Assembly: GCF_039543665.1 (NCBI RefSeq)
Contig: NZ_BAABKE010000005.1
Location: 1 to 64,000 of the forward strand
Source of the DNA: Wohlfahrtiimonas larvae
Lineage (GTDB): Bacteria; Pseudomonadota; Gammaproteobacteria; Cardiobacteriales; Wohlfahrtiimonadaceae
Length of the DNA: 64,000 nucleotides
Direction: 5' to 3'
The translations under genes and the position numbers were made by a program. The notes under the pieces are model-generated. The model had not been told where the DNA came from. It saw only the letters and a list, made by a program, of their open reading frames with translations, and did not search any database. This document shows positions 16,929-26,123 of this stretch, in pieces. How positions within the stretch are numbered: position 1 is the first letter of the stretch; each line of letters starts with the position of its first letter.

Positions 16929-17880
16929 AGAAGATTTTATTGAAAAATACATTGTCAAAATTAATGATGGAAAGTTCACTAAAAACAAAAAAAATAAAGC
17001 AGATATGGTGAAAATCTTTGTATCTCAAACTAATATGCGAAATTACTTAAGAAATAAATTTTTGGATTATATACAGAACGAAGATAATATTTCTACTTTA
17101 TTAGTAACACTAAAGGACAATGAGTATACAAGAAAAGAAGTTAAGGAAATTGCTAATAAACATGGCTTTTATCATGTAGATCTAGAGACTTTTTATGATC
17201 AACAATTATTTTTAAAGATTAAAAATAGTTTGCACACCGAAGATAGTGTTTTTAAAGAGGAGTTAATAAACAGTATTTTAACAGTTTTTGAACATCATCT
17301 TTGTAAGCCAACTGCTGAAGACCTAGACACTTTTGATAAAAATGGATTTAAGTATATCAAAGCGGACTTAAAAAAATTAACTGAAAAAGTAATTGATTTA
17401 CTTGGTTTTGGTGGTTTTGCAATGAATCTACAAAATATTAATGCTGGGGTTATGACTGCTAATGCTGGTGATAGTGCCCAATTTTTATTTATTAGCCGAG
17501 CAATTCTTGCTGGTTATAATTGTTCTAACGTTGACGTAAGGTCTAGTCGATATGATGCGGTAATTGATTTTGAGGGTACTTTATTACGTATACAAGTTAA
17601 AGGAATATCTGGCTCAACAATTTCTTTTGTAGATAGGGATAGGGGGGGGCAAGGAATAGATCATAAACATAAGAGTAATCGAGGCAAAAGAATTACAGCG
17701 AAAGATTGTGACTTGTATGTGGCTGTTGATAAAGAAGTAGGGCTCTGTTATTTAATTCCAATAGCTGAAATGGATGATAAATATCCTGACGAGAAACAAG
17801 CAAAAAACATTTCAGTAAAAAAACTACAAGAGTATAAGGAAAACTGGGCTCAAATTGAGAAAGTTGCTAAGCAAAAATAG
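16918..17880 (+). CDS. Putative restriction endonuclease, PD-(D/E)XK fold
   Basis: 320 residues from ATG 16918, overlapping the C gene by 11 bases. The N-terminal 160 residues are helical, Lys-rich and unrecognised. The C-terminal part has GDSAQFLFISRAILAGYNCS, then D213 in YDAVIDFEG and Q226-V-K228 in LLRIQVKG, then DLYVAVDKEVGLCYLIPI. This is the layout of the group I intron-associated PD-(D/E)XK family (PF11645 type), where Gln replaces the usual acid. Its coupling to the C protein makes it the likely cognate endonuclease of the methylase at 15571. Sequence specificity cannot be read. Confidence 0.75.
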   Translation: MQDKEDFIEKYIVKINDGKFTKNKKNKADMVKIFVSQTNMRNYLRNKFLDYIQNEDNISTLLVTLKDNEYTRKEVKEIANKHGFYHVDLETFYDQQLFLKIKNSLHTEDSVFKEELINSILTVFEHHLCKPTAEDLDTFDKNGFKYIKADLKKLTEKVIDLLGFGGFAMNLQNINAGVMTANAGDSAQFLFISRAILAGYNCSNVDVRSSRYDAVIDFEGTLLRIQVKGISGSTISFVDRDRGGQGIDHKHKSNRGKRITAKDCDLYVAVDKEVGLCYLIPIAEMDDKYPDEKQAKNISVKKLQEYKENWAQIEKVAKQK

Positions 17881-17907
17881 GTTAATAATATTAGGATTAA
17901 TATAAAG

Positions 17908-19197
17908 ATGAATCAAACATTATGGAACTATTTCTCTAGTGAAGAACAACAAGAATATATAAAGTTTCTAAAAATTTTTGGCGCATTATCTGGGCTTTTT
18001 AAAGATACTAATGAAGGTAGTAACGCATCTAAACCATATTTGTATTATAGAAATCACGAGCAATTATTTGCTAGAGTTTTTGATGTCGAAGATTTAACTC
18101 GTTATGATTCAGCTTTTGATGCCGTAGGAAATTTTAATGGGCATAGAATCGGTATTGGATTAAAAACTTGGATCCATACAAGAGATAAAACTTTTCAGAA
18201 AGTAGCAGAATTTAATAAGTTAGCTCCTACTGTAATTAGGCCTTTGATTGCTAATGCAGAGCCATTAGAAGTGGTAAAAAAAGTTGCTTCTTTACGTAAT
18301 GAGAGAATAGGCTTAGATTGCCGTACCTATAAAACAACATCCGAGATCTATCACAATATTACGCGAGATAGTAATGTGATGAATATTGTAGAATCCACTT
18401 ATGATCTAGTTGATTTAGACTCCCTTCGACTACTTTCTGTTAAGGATGATAAAAGTGTTTTTGACTTTGAAGATAAACATAAAAAGTATAAATTTTATGT
18501 TAGTAAAAGTGTGCTTTTGCAAGAATTTGATGCATCACCAAATTGTGTCATCACTCAAATACCAATTAAGCAATATAGTGATCCTTTTGAGCTGATCGAA
18601 CATATTCAATTAGAGGGTAATATCAGCCAATCAATAGATAAGAAGAATGTTATTTATTTGCCAATTTATTCTGATAGAAATTATGTAGTAGAGGAAAAAT
18701 CAGGGTTTAATGCATGGAATGCTGCCTCGAAAGTTAAAGGATCAGATCGGTTAAGACCTGATTTTGAAGCATATATTCCTATCCCAATATGGATTCACCA
18801 TCTCTTCCCTAACTTTTTTGGTTTTGATGCTCTAGATAAAGAGGCGCGTAATAATTCTATTGGATTTAAACTACATCTCCCTGACGGTAATTCTTTTGAT
18901 GCAATTGTGACTCAAGATAATGGAAAGAGTTTACAGACGAACCCACAGAGTATTTTAGGAAAATGGATTCTACATGATGTTCTTGGGGTAGAAGCAAGAC
19001 AATTATTAACGATTGATAGATTAAGATTATTGGGAGTAGATTCTCTAAAAATTACTCGTATTGATAATGAAAATTTTAAAATTGATTTAGCAGATACTTA
19101 TGCTTTTGAGAATTGGAAGTTGGACTTACAATCAGATATTGAGAACTGTTCTGCAATCAAGCAGAAACCAATTTTTAGGCCTTATTTGTCTAATTAA
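17908..19197 (+). CDS. Second candidate restriction endonuclease with B3-like C-terminal domain
   Basis: 429 residues, 27 bases after the previous gene. An N-terminal DSAFDAVGNFNG and GIGLKTW (D71, K86) followed by FQKVAEFN recall a nuclease core, though the acid two before the Lys is Gly. The C-terminal 120 residues (FDAIVTQDNGKSLQTNP, ILGKWILHDVLG, LRLLGVDSLKITRI) resemble the B3-like DNA-recognition domain of BfiI and NgoAVII. Inferred: a DNA-binding restriction component, either a second enzyme or the specificity partner of the first nuclease. Not recognised with certainty. Confidence 0.6.
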   Translation: MNQTLWNYFSSEEQQEYIKFLKIFGALSGLFKDTNEGSNASKPYLYYRNHEQLFARVFDVEDLTRYDSAFDAVGNFNGHRIGIGLKTWIHTRDKTFQKVAEFNKLAPTVIRPLIANAEPLEVVKKVASLRNERIGLDCRTYKTTSEIYHNITRDSNVMNIVESTYDLVDLDSLRLLSVKDDKSVFDFEDKHKKYKFYVSKSVLLQEFDASPNCVITQIPIKQYSDPFELIEHIQLEGNISQSIDKKNVIYLPIYSDRNYVVEEKSGFNAWNAASKVKGSDRLRPDFEAYIPIPIWIHHLFPNFFGFDALDKEARNNSIGFKLHLPDGNSFDAIVTQDNGKSLQTNPQSILGKWILHDVLGVEARQLLTIDRLRLLGVDSLKITRIDNENFKIDLADTYAFENWKLDLQSDIENCSAIKQKPIFRPYLSN

Positions 19198-19352
19198 CTT
19201 TATAGAAATAAATATGGGTTTTATGTAGTTTATATATACCAAGTTGATAGGGTAATTCCCCTCTCCTAAAAATAAAAGCATATGATGTAGGTTGTATTTA
19301 CGATATTATCGGATGGGTGGGATAATGAACTTAGATAAGAAGTGGTAATTTT

Positions 19353-20372
19353 ATGGCAATTAATGTATTTGAAATTGGTTTTGATAAGGTAATTGATAGT
19401 AGCTTTATAGTTGGTTCTACTAATTATAGTTATGCTATATCTCATTTAAGTAACCTGATTGAGAAGCTTGAGATTCAAAGAAAACTTCAGCAATCAGCTA
19501 TTTATAAACGGTTAGAGCAAGACATTTTACGAGGATGTGTAATGCCTCCAATTACTGTTGCCTTTGTTGATGAACAAATTCAATTTAGGGATGAAGCTCA
19601 AGTTCAAAAATATATTGAACAGAACATTCAATCGGCTTTTATCCTTGATGGTATTCAAAGGTTAAACTTATTAAAAAAAATTGAAGATCAACTCTCACCA
19701 GAGCTTCTTAGCAATGGCTTAATCGTATTAAATATACTTATTTGTCCATCTATGGATAAGTTATTATACAGAATGGTTACATTGAATAATGGGCAAAAAC
19801 CTATGAGCCCAGCACATCAAATAGAAATTTTGACAAGTGCGGATGTTGGTTTTGAAGAATTATCTCGTAAAATTAAAACAGAAAAAGATGGTTATAGTAA
19901 AGATTCACTGAATAAATCAGATTTAGTTAAAGCATATATTGCATTTTTAGGAAACTCAGTCAATATTGATAATCAAAAGATAATTCAATCTAAACTAGAT
20001 GAGCTAATAGCAGAAAATATTATTGAATCATTTGGGTATGAAAATGAGAGGATTGAGTTTAAACAAGTAATTCAGTTAATCTCTGATTTTTCAAGCAATA
20101 AGGCTTTATTTAATTGGTTTCGGGTGGGTAACAATTTGATAGGATTCTGTGTAGGTATATCTAAGGGGTTTCAGCACATTAGGTCCGAGAACCCAGAGAT
20201 GTTAAGAATAAATTTAGAGAAGCTAGAAATAGTATTTGGTTCAATCGACAAGTCTAAGATTAGGGTCAGCACATTTCGAAGAACTATGGTTAAAAATTTC
20301 ATAGAAAACTATGGGGTTTTAAAAGATAAAAGTGAGAATGAGATTCTTGATTTTTTAACTAGAATTGTGTGA
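19353..20372 (+). CDS. DGQHR/DndB-like protein
   Basis: 339 residues. The signature AFILDGIQRLNLL (DGIQR for DGQHR) near residue 97, preceded by a PPITVAFVDE strand and followed by LYRMVTLNNGQKPMS, fits the DGQHR/DndB/ParB-like fold. Known relatives include DndB, the regulator of DNA phosphorothioation islands, and orphan DGQHR proteins in defence islands, mostly of unknown activity. The C-terminal half is helical and unrecognised. It is separated from the RM genes by 155 bp with its own probable promoter and lies ten bases before the HEPN-like gene, so these two form a unit. Confidence 0.65.
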   Translation: MAINVFEIGFDKVIDSSFIVGSTNYSYAISHLSNLIEKLEIQRKLQQSAIYKRLEQDILRGCVMPPITVAFVDEQIQFRDEAQVQKYIEQNIQSAFILDGIQRLNLLKKIEDQLSPELLSNGLIVLNILICPSMDKLLYRMVTLNNGQKPMSPAHQIEILTSADVGFEELSRKIKTEKDGYSKDSLNKSDLVKAYIAFLGNSVNIDNQKIIQSKLDELIAENIIESFGYENERIEFKQVIQLISDFSSNKALFNWFRVGNNLIGFCVGISKGFQHIRSENPEMLRINLEKLEIVFGSIDKSKIRVSTFRRTMVKNFIENYGVLKDKSENEILDFLTRIV

Positions 20373-20382
20373 TGTTAGTGAA

Positions 20383-21249
20383 ATGACTGATAGATTTGTA
20401 CCTATTGAGACCCTGAAAGCGCATCAAATTGTAGGGCTCCCACCTAATGTTATTTTTCAAGCAACATCGAACATTAGATATTATAAACTGGAATTGTTTA
20501 GATTATTAATTGGTACATCTTCCTTTAAATGCATTATTTCTGATGAGATTATTGTTCAAAGAGAAAATTATTCTAAATTGCCAAATACGTATAACAAAAA
20601 TATTAAACCTAAAATAGGTCGATATATTGGAATAGATACAAAGAAAATGGGAAAAGAGTTAACTAATAATAATAATCGTGGATTCTATGACGAAATATTA
20701 AAAGAGTATTATTCTTATTTTTTTGAAACAAAAAAAGAAAACCATACTACGGCATTTATTCATATTTATAGAATTTTGGAAAGAATAGCGATTTGTTTGC
20801 CTTTAGTATATGCAGCATGCAGTAATGATTATAAAGGGGTGTATAATGATTTTAAAAAATATATTCTTGACGATAAAACTGGAGAGTTAAAAGTCATACA
20901 AAAATTTGTATCATCATTTATTGATGCTAGTATTTTGCAATCAACCGTCGATATAGAAATACAGCCCTTGCAAAGTAATTTTCACGAGAACCATTTTAAT
21001 GCAATTGCAAGGTTTAACCTACATGAATCAAATACTCCATTCAGCCAAATAACTTTTAAATATGAAAAAGTATTAGAATTCATTATAAAAGTTAGAAATG
21101 CTTATTTTCATGCTTTAACTGGATCAAATAATTCATTTAAAGCAGATGACATTGTATATAGCCAGGATTTTTTTAAGATGATAAATCCATTATGTTGTAG
21201 TTGGATGTCATATTTAATTATCCAAGTTATGAAGTTAGAATTAAAGTAG
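20383..21249 (+). CDS. Putative HEPN-motif protein, partner of the DGQHR gene
   Basis: 288 residues from ATG 20383 (TTG 20365 is an alternative overlapping the previous stop; the ribosome site is weak in both cases). The C-terminal part reads IIKVRNAYFHALTGSN, containing R-N-A-Y-F-H, the R-x4-H motif of HEPN ribonucleases, after a preceding helix with YRILERIAICLPLVYA. The N-terminal 120 residues are unrecognised. Known: HEPN proteins act in abortive-infection and toxin systems by cutting RNA. Inferred: the effector, with the DGQHR protein as sensor or controller. No family with a name is recognised for the whole protein. Confidence 0.55.
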   Translation: MTDRFVPIETLKAHQIVGLPPNVIFQATSNIRYYKLELFRLLIGTSSFKCIISDEIIVQRENYSKLPNTYNKNIKPKIGRYIGIDTKKMGKELTNNNNRGFYDEILKEYYSYFFETKKENHTTAFIHIYRILERIAICLPLVYAACSNDYKGVYNDFKKYILDDKTGELKVIQKFVSSFIDASILQSTVDIEIQPLQSNFHENHFNAIARFNLHESNTPFSQITFKYEKVLEFIIKVRNAYFHALTGSNNSFKADDIVYSQDFFKMINPLCCSWMSYLIIQVMKLELK

Positions 21250-21452
21250 TATCTTACATAAGCAAGTATGCTAAATAGTGTGAAATAAGAAAATTTATAG
21301 AGGGATGAGGCTTAATGTTAATATTTTAGAATATATATTGTTCAAAAATAGTACCAATTTATTCTTATCTGACTATATCCTGCATTACTATAAATGTAGC
21401 TATATCAATAGATTTGGTATTGTAGAGTTATCTGAAACACAGCCTACAAACT

Positions 21453-21506
21453 CTCCTTCGGTACCATACAAAAGCTCTAAAGCCCGCTAAACAGCGGGCT
21501 TTTTTG
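21453..21506. repeat. att-like direct repeat, right end of element B
   Basis: Second copy of the 54-bp repeat at 9910-9963, one mismatch, including the GCCCGCT / AGCGGGC terminator hairpin. The bases just beyond (CTATAAGTTCA against CTATAGGTTCA) are still partly alike. Host genes resume at once with tetR at 21538. Confidence 0.8.
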
Positions 21507-21537
21507 CATCTATAAGTTCATTAGTACAAAAAAGTGT

Positions 21538-22179
21538 CTAGTTATTGACCACCTGTGTTTCTGCATATTTCTCAATACCAGTGATTATGAGGTCAAGTCC
21601 GGCCTTAAAGCGACGTGTAAAATTTTCTGTAAAAATAGTATTTTGAGCTTGTTGGTTAATTGGATATTTATCTTTTGCAAGTTCTGAAAATGCTGTTTGA
21701 CGAGAGATAAGATTAATTCCATTTTGGGGGCTTAATCCTTGTTCTTCCATGACTAGCCCTAAAATATAATAGATCACTGTAAAACTATAATCTACAGCGG
21801 TTTCTTGATTGACACCAGCCGTTAAAAGAGCTTGCATCAAAGCCTCATTAGTTCTTAAAACATTATCAGAAACAATATAAGTTCCTGCAAATACTCGAGC
21901 ACCATCTCGATGGGATGATAACGCATCTCTTAACTCTCCAGCAATTTGGCGTATTTGAGTTTGCCATGAGGATTTAGAGTCAATATTGATTGCAACTCTC
22001 TCAATCATACTATCAGCTAAGCCATCAATTAAGGCTTGTTTGTTAGCAAAATACCAATAGAGGGATGGGGCTTGCATATTGAGTGCAGTGGCAAGTTTTC
22101 GCATTGATAATCCTTCAATGCCTTCTAAATTGAGGAGTTCCAATGCTTTGTTGATGATCGTTTCTCGTTTTATTTCCAA
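21538..22179 (-). CDS. TetR-family repressor of the adjacent efflux pump
   Basis: 213 residues. The N-terminal helix-turn-helix reads GLSMRKLATALNMQAPSLYW at about 23-42, typical of TetR. The C-terminal domain (ALLTAGVNQETAVDYSFTV, then YYILGLVMEEQ) resembles the tetracycline-repressor-type ligand domain. It is divergent from an EmrAB-like pump, and two identical palindromes lie between the start codons. Inferred: an inducible repressor of itself and the pump, with a drug or metabolite as inducer. Confidence 0.9.
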   Translation of the reverse strand: MEIKRETIINKALELLNLEGIEGLSMRKLATALNMQAPSLYWYFANKQALIDGLADSMIERVAINIDSKSSWQTQIRQIAGELRDALSSHRDGARVFAGTYIVSDNVLRTNEALMQALLTAGVNQETAVDYSFTVIYYILGLVMEEQGLSPQNGINLISRQTAFSELAKDKYPINQQAQNTIFTENFTRRFKAGLDLIITGIEKYAETQVVNN

Positions 22180-22207
22180 TTCATGCTCCCAAAAAAATTT
22201 GCTTAAT

Positions 22208-22252
22208 CTAACACTGTTAGTGTAACATTATTTAGAAATCTAACACTGTTAG
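22208..22252. promoter_or_regulatory. Twin TetR operators
   Basis: CTAACACTGTTAG occurs at 22208-22220 and 22240-22252, 32 bp apart (three helical turns); the second extends to a 17-bp palindrome. They lie between the divergent tetR and emrA-like genes. Confidence 0.85.
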
Positions 22253-22310
22253 ATTGTAGGAAATATTGAAAAGTATATTGGATAGAACGGCACTTTTAGG
22301 AGCGATTTTC

Positions 22311-23339
22311 ATGAATAGAATATTTATCCCTGTGGTTATTGGGGTTATAGTAGTGGCAATTTATGCGCTTAATCGTTGGGATTATTGGGTAAGTGAGAGC
22401 GTGACGCAATCTACTGAAAATGCTTATTTTGAAACTGATGTAACTATGTTAAGCAGTAAGGTTTCTGGGCATATCGTGATGTTACCAGTAAAAGATTATC
22501 AATATGTACAAAAGGGCGATTTAATTGCCGTAATTGATGATAAAGAATATCGTTTAGAGTTGTTGAAAAGAGAGGCTGATTATCAAAAAGCAGTTGCTAC
22601 TTTAGATAATCTTGCCTCCGAGATTGCTCAACAAGAAGCTAAGGTAGCAGAAGCAAAAGCGAATATTGAGATGGCAACGATTCGAGTCAAGCAACAACAA
22701 AAACATTTTGATCGCCAAGAAAAGCTTGTCAGTAAAGGAGCGCTCTCTCATGAACAATTTGATAATACCGAAGCGGGGCTAGATCTAGCACGAAAATCTT
22801 TCGATATTACGCAAGCTCAATTAACATTAGAAGAACGCGCGCTTGAGCTACTTCAAGGACAGAGAAGAATCCGACAGGCCGAAAAAGATGCAGCATTTAG
22901 CACTATGGAAATTGCAAAAGAGCAATTGAGTAATACCAAAATCAAAGCGCCATTTAGTGGAACTTTGGGGAAAATTAATGCTAAGGTTGGGGAGATTGTG
23001 ATGACGAATACGCTCATCGCTTCGATTATTCCACAAGATATACTTTATATTATGGCTAACTTTAAAGAAACACAGTTAGCTAATATTCGGTCCGGCCAGA
23101 TGGTTGAGATTCTGGTGGATAGTTTTCCAAGAGAGAAATTTGCTGGCATTGTTGAAGAGATTGCCCCCATAAGCGGTGCAAGATCTTCCAATTTGCCCAT
23201 TGTTAATACTTCTGGAAACTTCACAAAAATTGTGCAACGAATTCCTGTTAAAATTATGCTCAATTCTGATGGTCCTCAATATGCCAAACTTCGTGCGGGA
23301 ATGAGTTTACGAGTCAATGTTGATACAAGCAGTAATTAA
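22311..23339 (+). CDS. HlyD/EmrA-type membrane fusion protein
   Basis: 342 residues from ATG 22311, with AGGAG upstream; a TTG at 22266 is less likely. One N-terminal membrane helix (IPVVIGVIVVAIYAL), a lipoyl half-domain (VSGHIVMLPVKDYQYVQKGD), a long coiled coil (residues about 85-210) and the returning half KIKAPFSGTLGKINAKVGE, then a beta barrel. Known: such proteins link an inner-membrane pump to an outer-membrane channel such as TolC. It is followed by a major facilitator pump, so this is an EmrAB-like drug efflux pair under TetR control. Confidence 0.9.
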   Translation: MNRIFIPVVIGVIVVAIYALNRWDYWVSESVTQSTENAYFETDVTMLSSKVSGHIVMLPVKDYQYVQKGDLIAVIDDKEYRLELLKREADYQKAVATLDNLASEIAQQEAKVAEAKANIEMATIRVKQQQKHFDRQEKLVSKGALSHEQFDNTEAGLDLARKSFDITQAQLTLEERALELLQGQRRIRQAEKDAAFSTMEIAKEQLSNTKIKAPFSGTLGKINAKVGEIVMTNTLIASIIPQDILYIMANFKETQLANIRSGQMVEILVDSFPREKFAGIVEEIAPISGARSSNLPIVNTSGNFTKIVQRIPVKIMLNSDGPQYAKLRAGMSLRVNVDTSSN

Positions 23340-23396
23340 ATGAAGCTGCAAGTAATAACACGGATATGTTTATGAGCTGTGAATGAGGAAATTGTC

Positions 23397-24914
23397 ATGA
23401 AAAATAATCATTTACTGAGATTTTTCAGGCCAGCAGTTGAAAATAGGCCATTAGGTATTATCATTGCGATTTTTTTAGGTGCAGTATTAGCAACGACAGA
23501 AACACGACTAATTTCTGCTTCTATTGCTGATCTTCGCGGGCAATTTGCACTAGATAATTTAGAATCTTCAGCGTTAACTGTAATTCTCAACTGTGCACAA
23601 CTGATTTCAATGACTTTAGCGCCTTGGGCTGCAACAGTCCTTGGTTTTAATAGAGTTCTTTTTTATCCTACACTGCTATTGGGCGTTGTAGCATTGCTTA
23701 TTCCATATTTTGCCTCATTTTATCCAGCATTATTGCTCCTTCATGGTTTATTAGGATTTAGTTTAGGAGTATATCTGCCGCTCACGATCTCATTAGCACT
23801 TCGTAATGCAAAGCCTAACATCTGGTTAATTATTATGGCAGCTTATAGTTTGCGAGTTTCCATTGGTATGGATAGCGGCATGTGGATCAGTGGCTTTTTG
23901 GTCGAAGAGGATTATTGGCAATGGATTTATTGGGGAAGTGCATTAGCTGCACCAATGATTGCTTTTTTATTTTGGAAAAGTATTCCCTTAACACCTATTG
24001 ATTTCGCCGTACTGAAAAGCTCTGATTGGCTTGGAATGGCACTCTTTGTTGCAAGTCTGATTTTGATCTTTATTGGCTTTGAAAGCGGGGAACGCTTAGG
24101 TTGGCTAGACTCCAAAGTTGTGGTAATTAATCTAGGTACTGGCATTATTCTCTTTTCTCTATTAGTACTTCGGGGTCGAATAAATAAGAGTAGTTTTGGA
24201 TCATTAATCATTTTCACCAATCGTAACATCCTTTTTTGTATGATCATTGCTTGTCTATTTGGTTTTATAATGACACCTTCTTCTTTTCTAATACCTTCTT
24301 TTTTGGAGCAAATAGCTAGTTTTAAAGCGATACAGAGTAAAAATGCTACATTAATAGTATTTGTTACCTATATTATCAGCATTCCATTTGTCATCCATTT
24401 AGCACGCAAAATAGAAGCGCGCCGTATGATCGCACTAGGTGCTGTTTTTATTGCTTTTGCTGCAATCATTGGTACAAAGATTACTTATGAGTGGCGAATA
24501 ACAGAATTTATGAGCCTATTAATTTTACAAGCATTAGGAGAAAGTATTCTATTGCTTGGGTTAATTGCAGCCTTTGTTACTAATCTAAATCCAGCTCATG
24601 GCGTTGCGTTGGGCGCTTATATTCCGCTTGCTAGGATTTGTGCCCCGATTTTTTCGGCAACTATTATGCTCTTTTGGTTACGCCAACAAAAAGAGATTGC
24701 ATTGGTGAATTTAGTCGAAAATATTCTATTAAATGATAGTGACTCTCAGGTTAATATATTCAATATATTGCAGCAAGAGGCTTTAGTTCATGCTTATATT
24801 GATAGTTTTTATTTGGTGTTTTTTGTTGCTGTTGCAGTATTATTAATTGCGCTCTGTTTGCGAGTAGCACCATCTAATATGATTTCACCACCATATCTTC
24901 AAAAAAATCACTAA
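23397..24914 (+). CDS. EmrB-like major facilitator (DHA2-type) efflux transporter
   Basis: 505 residues from ATG 23397 (GAGG upstream; a GTG at 23379 would add six residues). About fourteen hydrophobic segments run through the protein, for example IIIAIFLGAVLATTETRLI and LLLHGLLGFSLGVYLPLTI. The classic motif A is weak. Its length and pairing with the fusion protein upstream match EmrB. Substrate unknown, likely hydrophobic drugs or organic acids. No terminator hairpin is obvious after it. Confidence 0.85.
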   Translation: MKNNHLLRFFRPAVENRPLGIIIAIFLGAVLATTETRLISASIADLRGQFALDNLESSALTVILNCAQLISMTLAPWAATVLGFNRVLFYPTLLLGVVALLIPYFASFYPALLLLHGLLGFSLGVYLPLTISLALRNAKPNIWLIIMAAYSLRVSIGMDSGMWISGFLVEEDYWQWIYWGSALAAPMIAFLFWKSIPLTPIDFAVLKSSDWLGMALFVASLILIFIGFESGERLGWLDSKVVVINLGTGIILFSLLVLRGRINKSSFGSLIIFTNRNILFCMIIACLFGFIMTPSSFLIPSFLEQIASFKAIQSKNATLIVFVTYIISIPFVIHLARKIEARRMIALGAVFIAFAAIIGTKITYEWRITEFMSLLILQALGESILLLGLIAAFVTNLNPAHGVALGAYIPLARICAPIFSATIMLFWLRQQKEIALVNLVENILLNDSDSQVNIFNILQQEALVHAYIDSFYLVFFVAVAVLLIALCLRVAPSNMISPPYLQKNH

Positions 24915-24983
24915 TGTAGTATCAATTTTTTTAGTCAAAGTTTTAGTTTTTCTACAGTTTATTTCAAAATTATCCCTAAATGA

Positions 24984-26030
24984 TCACTCAAACAAATGAT
25001 AAAGAGTTTGTTGGTGATCAAGAGTAATAAATTTTTTTGGGGGTATCCAAATAGGCGATTGATTATTAATAGCGCGTTGATAAGCCCACTGTGCGATATT
25101 TTCACTGACTTTTTGATTGCTTACAATACCGATATTTTTAGAAGCAGTATGAATTTCTTGGCCATATTTTTGATTACGAGCTAACCATCGTATTAGAAAG
25201 GATGTATCTGCAAGAAAGTTATTTTTTGCGCCATTACATTTTCTATCTGCAATCACAAAGTTATGTATAGTATCTTGCTGATAGTATGACCAAGGAATAA
25301 AATGATCCACTTCAGCAGTGCCATGGATTTTTTTCTGACAATAAAAACATCGATGATCTTGTAATTCCATATATATGTCATTGACCTTTTTTAGGGACGT
25401 ACGCTGTTCATCGAATAAGAAAACTTGTATGTCTTGTTGCCCTCGTAAAATATCTTTATTTTTAGGCAAGCGACGAATGAAATCAGCCCAGCTTTGTTGA
25501 ACCAATTGTCTGATAATTCCACTAAATTGACGCAAACAATACATGATGTTAGGTTTTAATTGAATATATGCGTGATTTTCGTGCCAGTCATACAAAAAAT
25601 TAAGATTGTGTCCTTCGATTTTTTGTAAAAAGCGTGCAGGATAATCTTTAATTGTTTTTGCTGTTTTTTTAATAATTTTTTGTCCTTCAGCACTTTTAAT
25701 TGCTTGTGATAGTGTCGGAAAATTCAGCATCAGTTTTTGGATGTTTTGGATCACAACAATTTGTGGTCCTGTATTTTGCTGTAAGATAAAATTTTCTTGA
25801 TTCACATATTCAAATGGTAAGCTTTGTTTCCAATATTGCTCAATAAATTGTTCGGCGATTTCTTCATAACTGAGTATTAAAGTATGATGGTTATCACTCC
25901 CATTCCTAATGGATAAATTAGAAAGAGCAAGTAATAAGGCAAATTTATAAGTAGAAGTAAAGTTGCCGGCTTCAAGTATCAACTGGATTTTCTGTAAAAA
26001 TTCTAATTGTTCTTGAGCTGTCGGTTGCAT
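24984..26030 (-). CDS. HNH endonuclease domain protein
   Basis: 348 residues. The C-terminal part holds CFYCQKKI, then AEVDHFIPWSYY (the H of HNH with preceding Asp), and IADRKCNGAKNNFL (final N/K). The two CxxC-like pairs probably bind zinc. The N-terminal 200 residues are helical and unknown. Known: such single HNH proteins with a long N-terminal domain occur as orphan nucleases, often in variable loci. It is divergent from a small methyltransferase 93 bp away. Confidence 0.8.
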   Translation of the reverse strand: MQPTAQEQLEFLQKIQLILEAGNFTSTYKFALLLALSNLSIRNGSDNHHTLILSYEEIAEQFIEQYWKQSLPFEYVNQENFILQQNTGPQIVVIQNIQKLMLNFPTLSQAIKSAEGQKIIKKTAKTIKDYPARFLQKIEGHNLNFLYDWHENHAYIQLKPNIMYCLRQFSGIIRQLVQQSWADFIRRLPKNKDILRGQQDIQVFLFDEQRTSLKKVNDIYMELQDHRCFYCQKKIHGTAEVDHFIPWSYYQQDTIHNFVIADRKCNGAKNNFLADTSFLIRWLARNQKYGQEIHTASKNIGIVSNQKVSENIAQWAYQRAINNQSPIWIPPKKFITLDHQQTLYHLFE

Positions 26031-26123
26031 GAGAATTTTAGCCTATAGTTTTTCATAATATTGGCTACTGTAAATATTAAAGATATTTAAATCAATTAAT
26101 GATTAAGCAATATTGGAAATAAA

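Larger units (their letters stand above)
9964..21506. mobile_element. Integrated element B with restriction and defence cargo
   Basis: Bounded by the att-like repeats at 9910-9963 and 21453-21506. It contains its own repressor, ribbon-helix-helix protein, degraded helicase, AlpA and integrase, all related to those of element A, and then defence cargo from 15571 to 21249. No phage structural gene is present. Inferred: a phage-satellite-like or decayed integrative element inserted in tandem with the prophage at the same site. Confidence 0.8.

Noticed and set aside
21305..21490. 61-codon open frame ending in the right att repeat
   Set aside because: No ribosome site beyond chance, composition unlike a protein, and it runs into the att/terminator repeat; taken as spurious.
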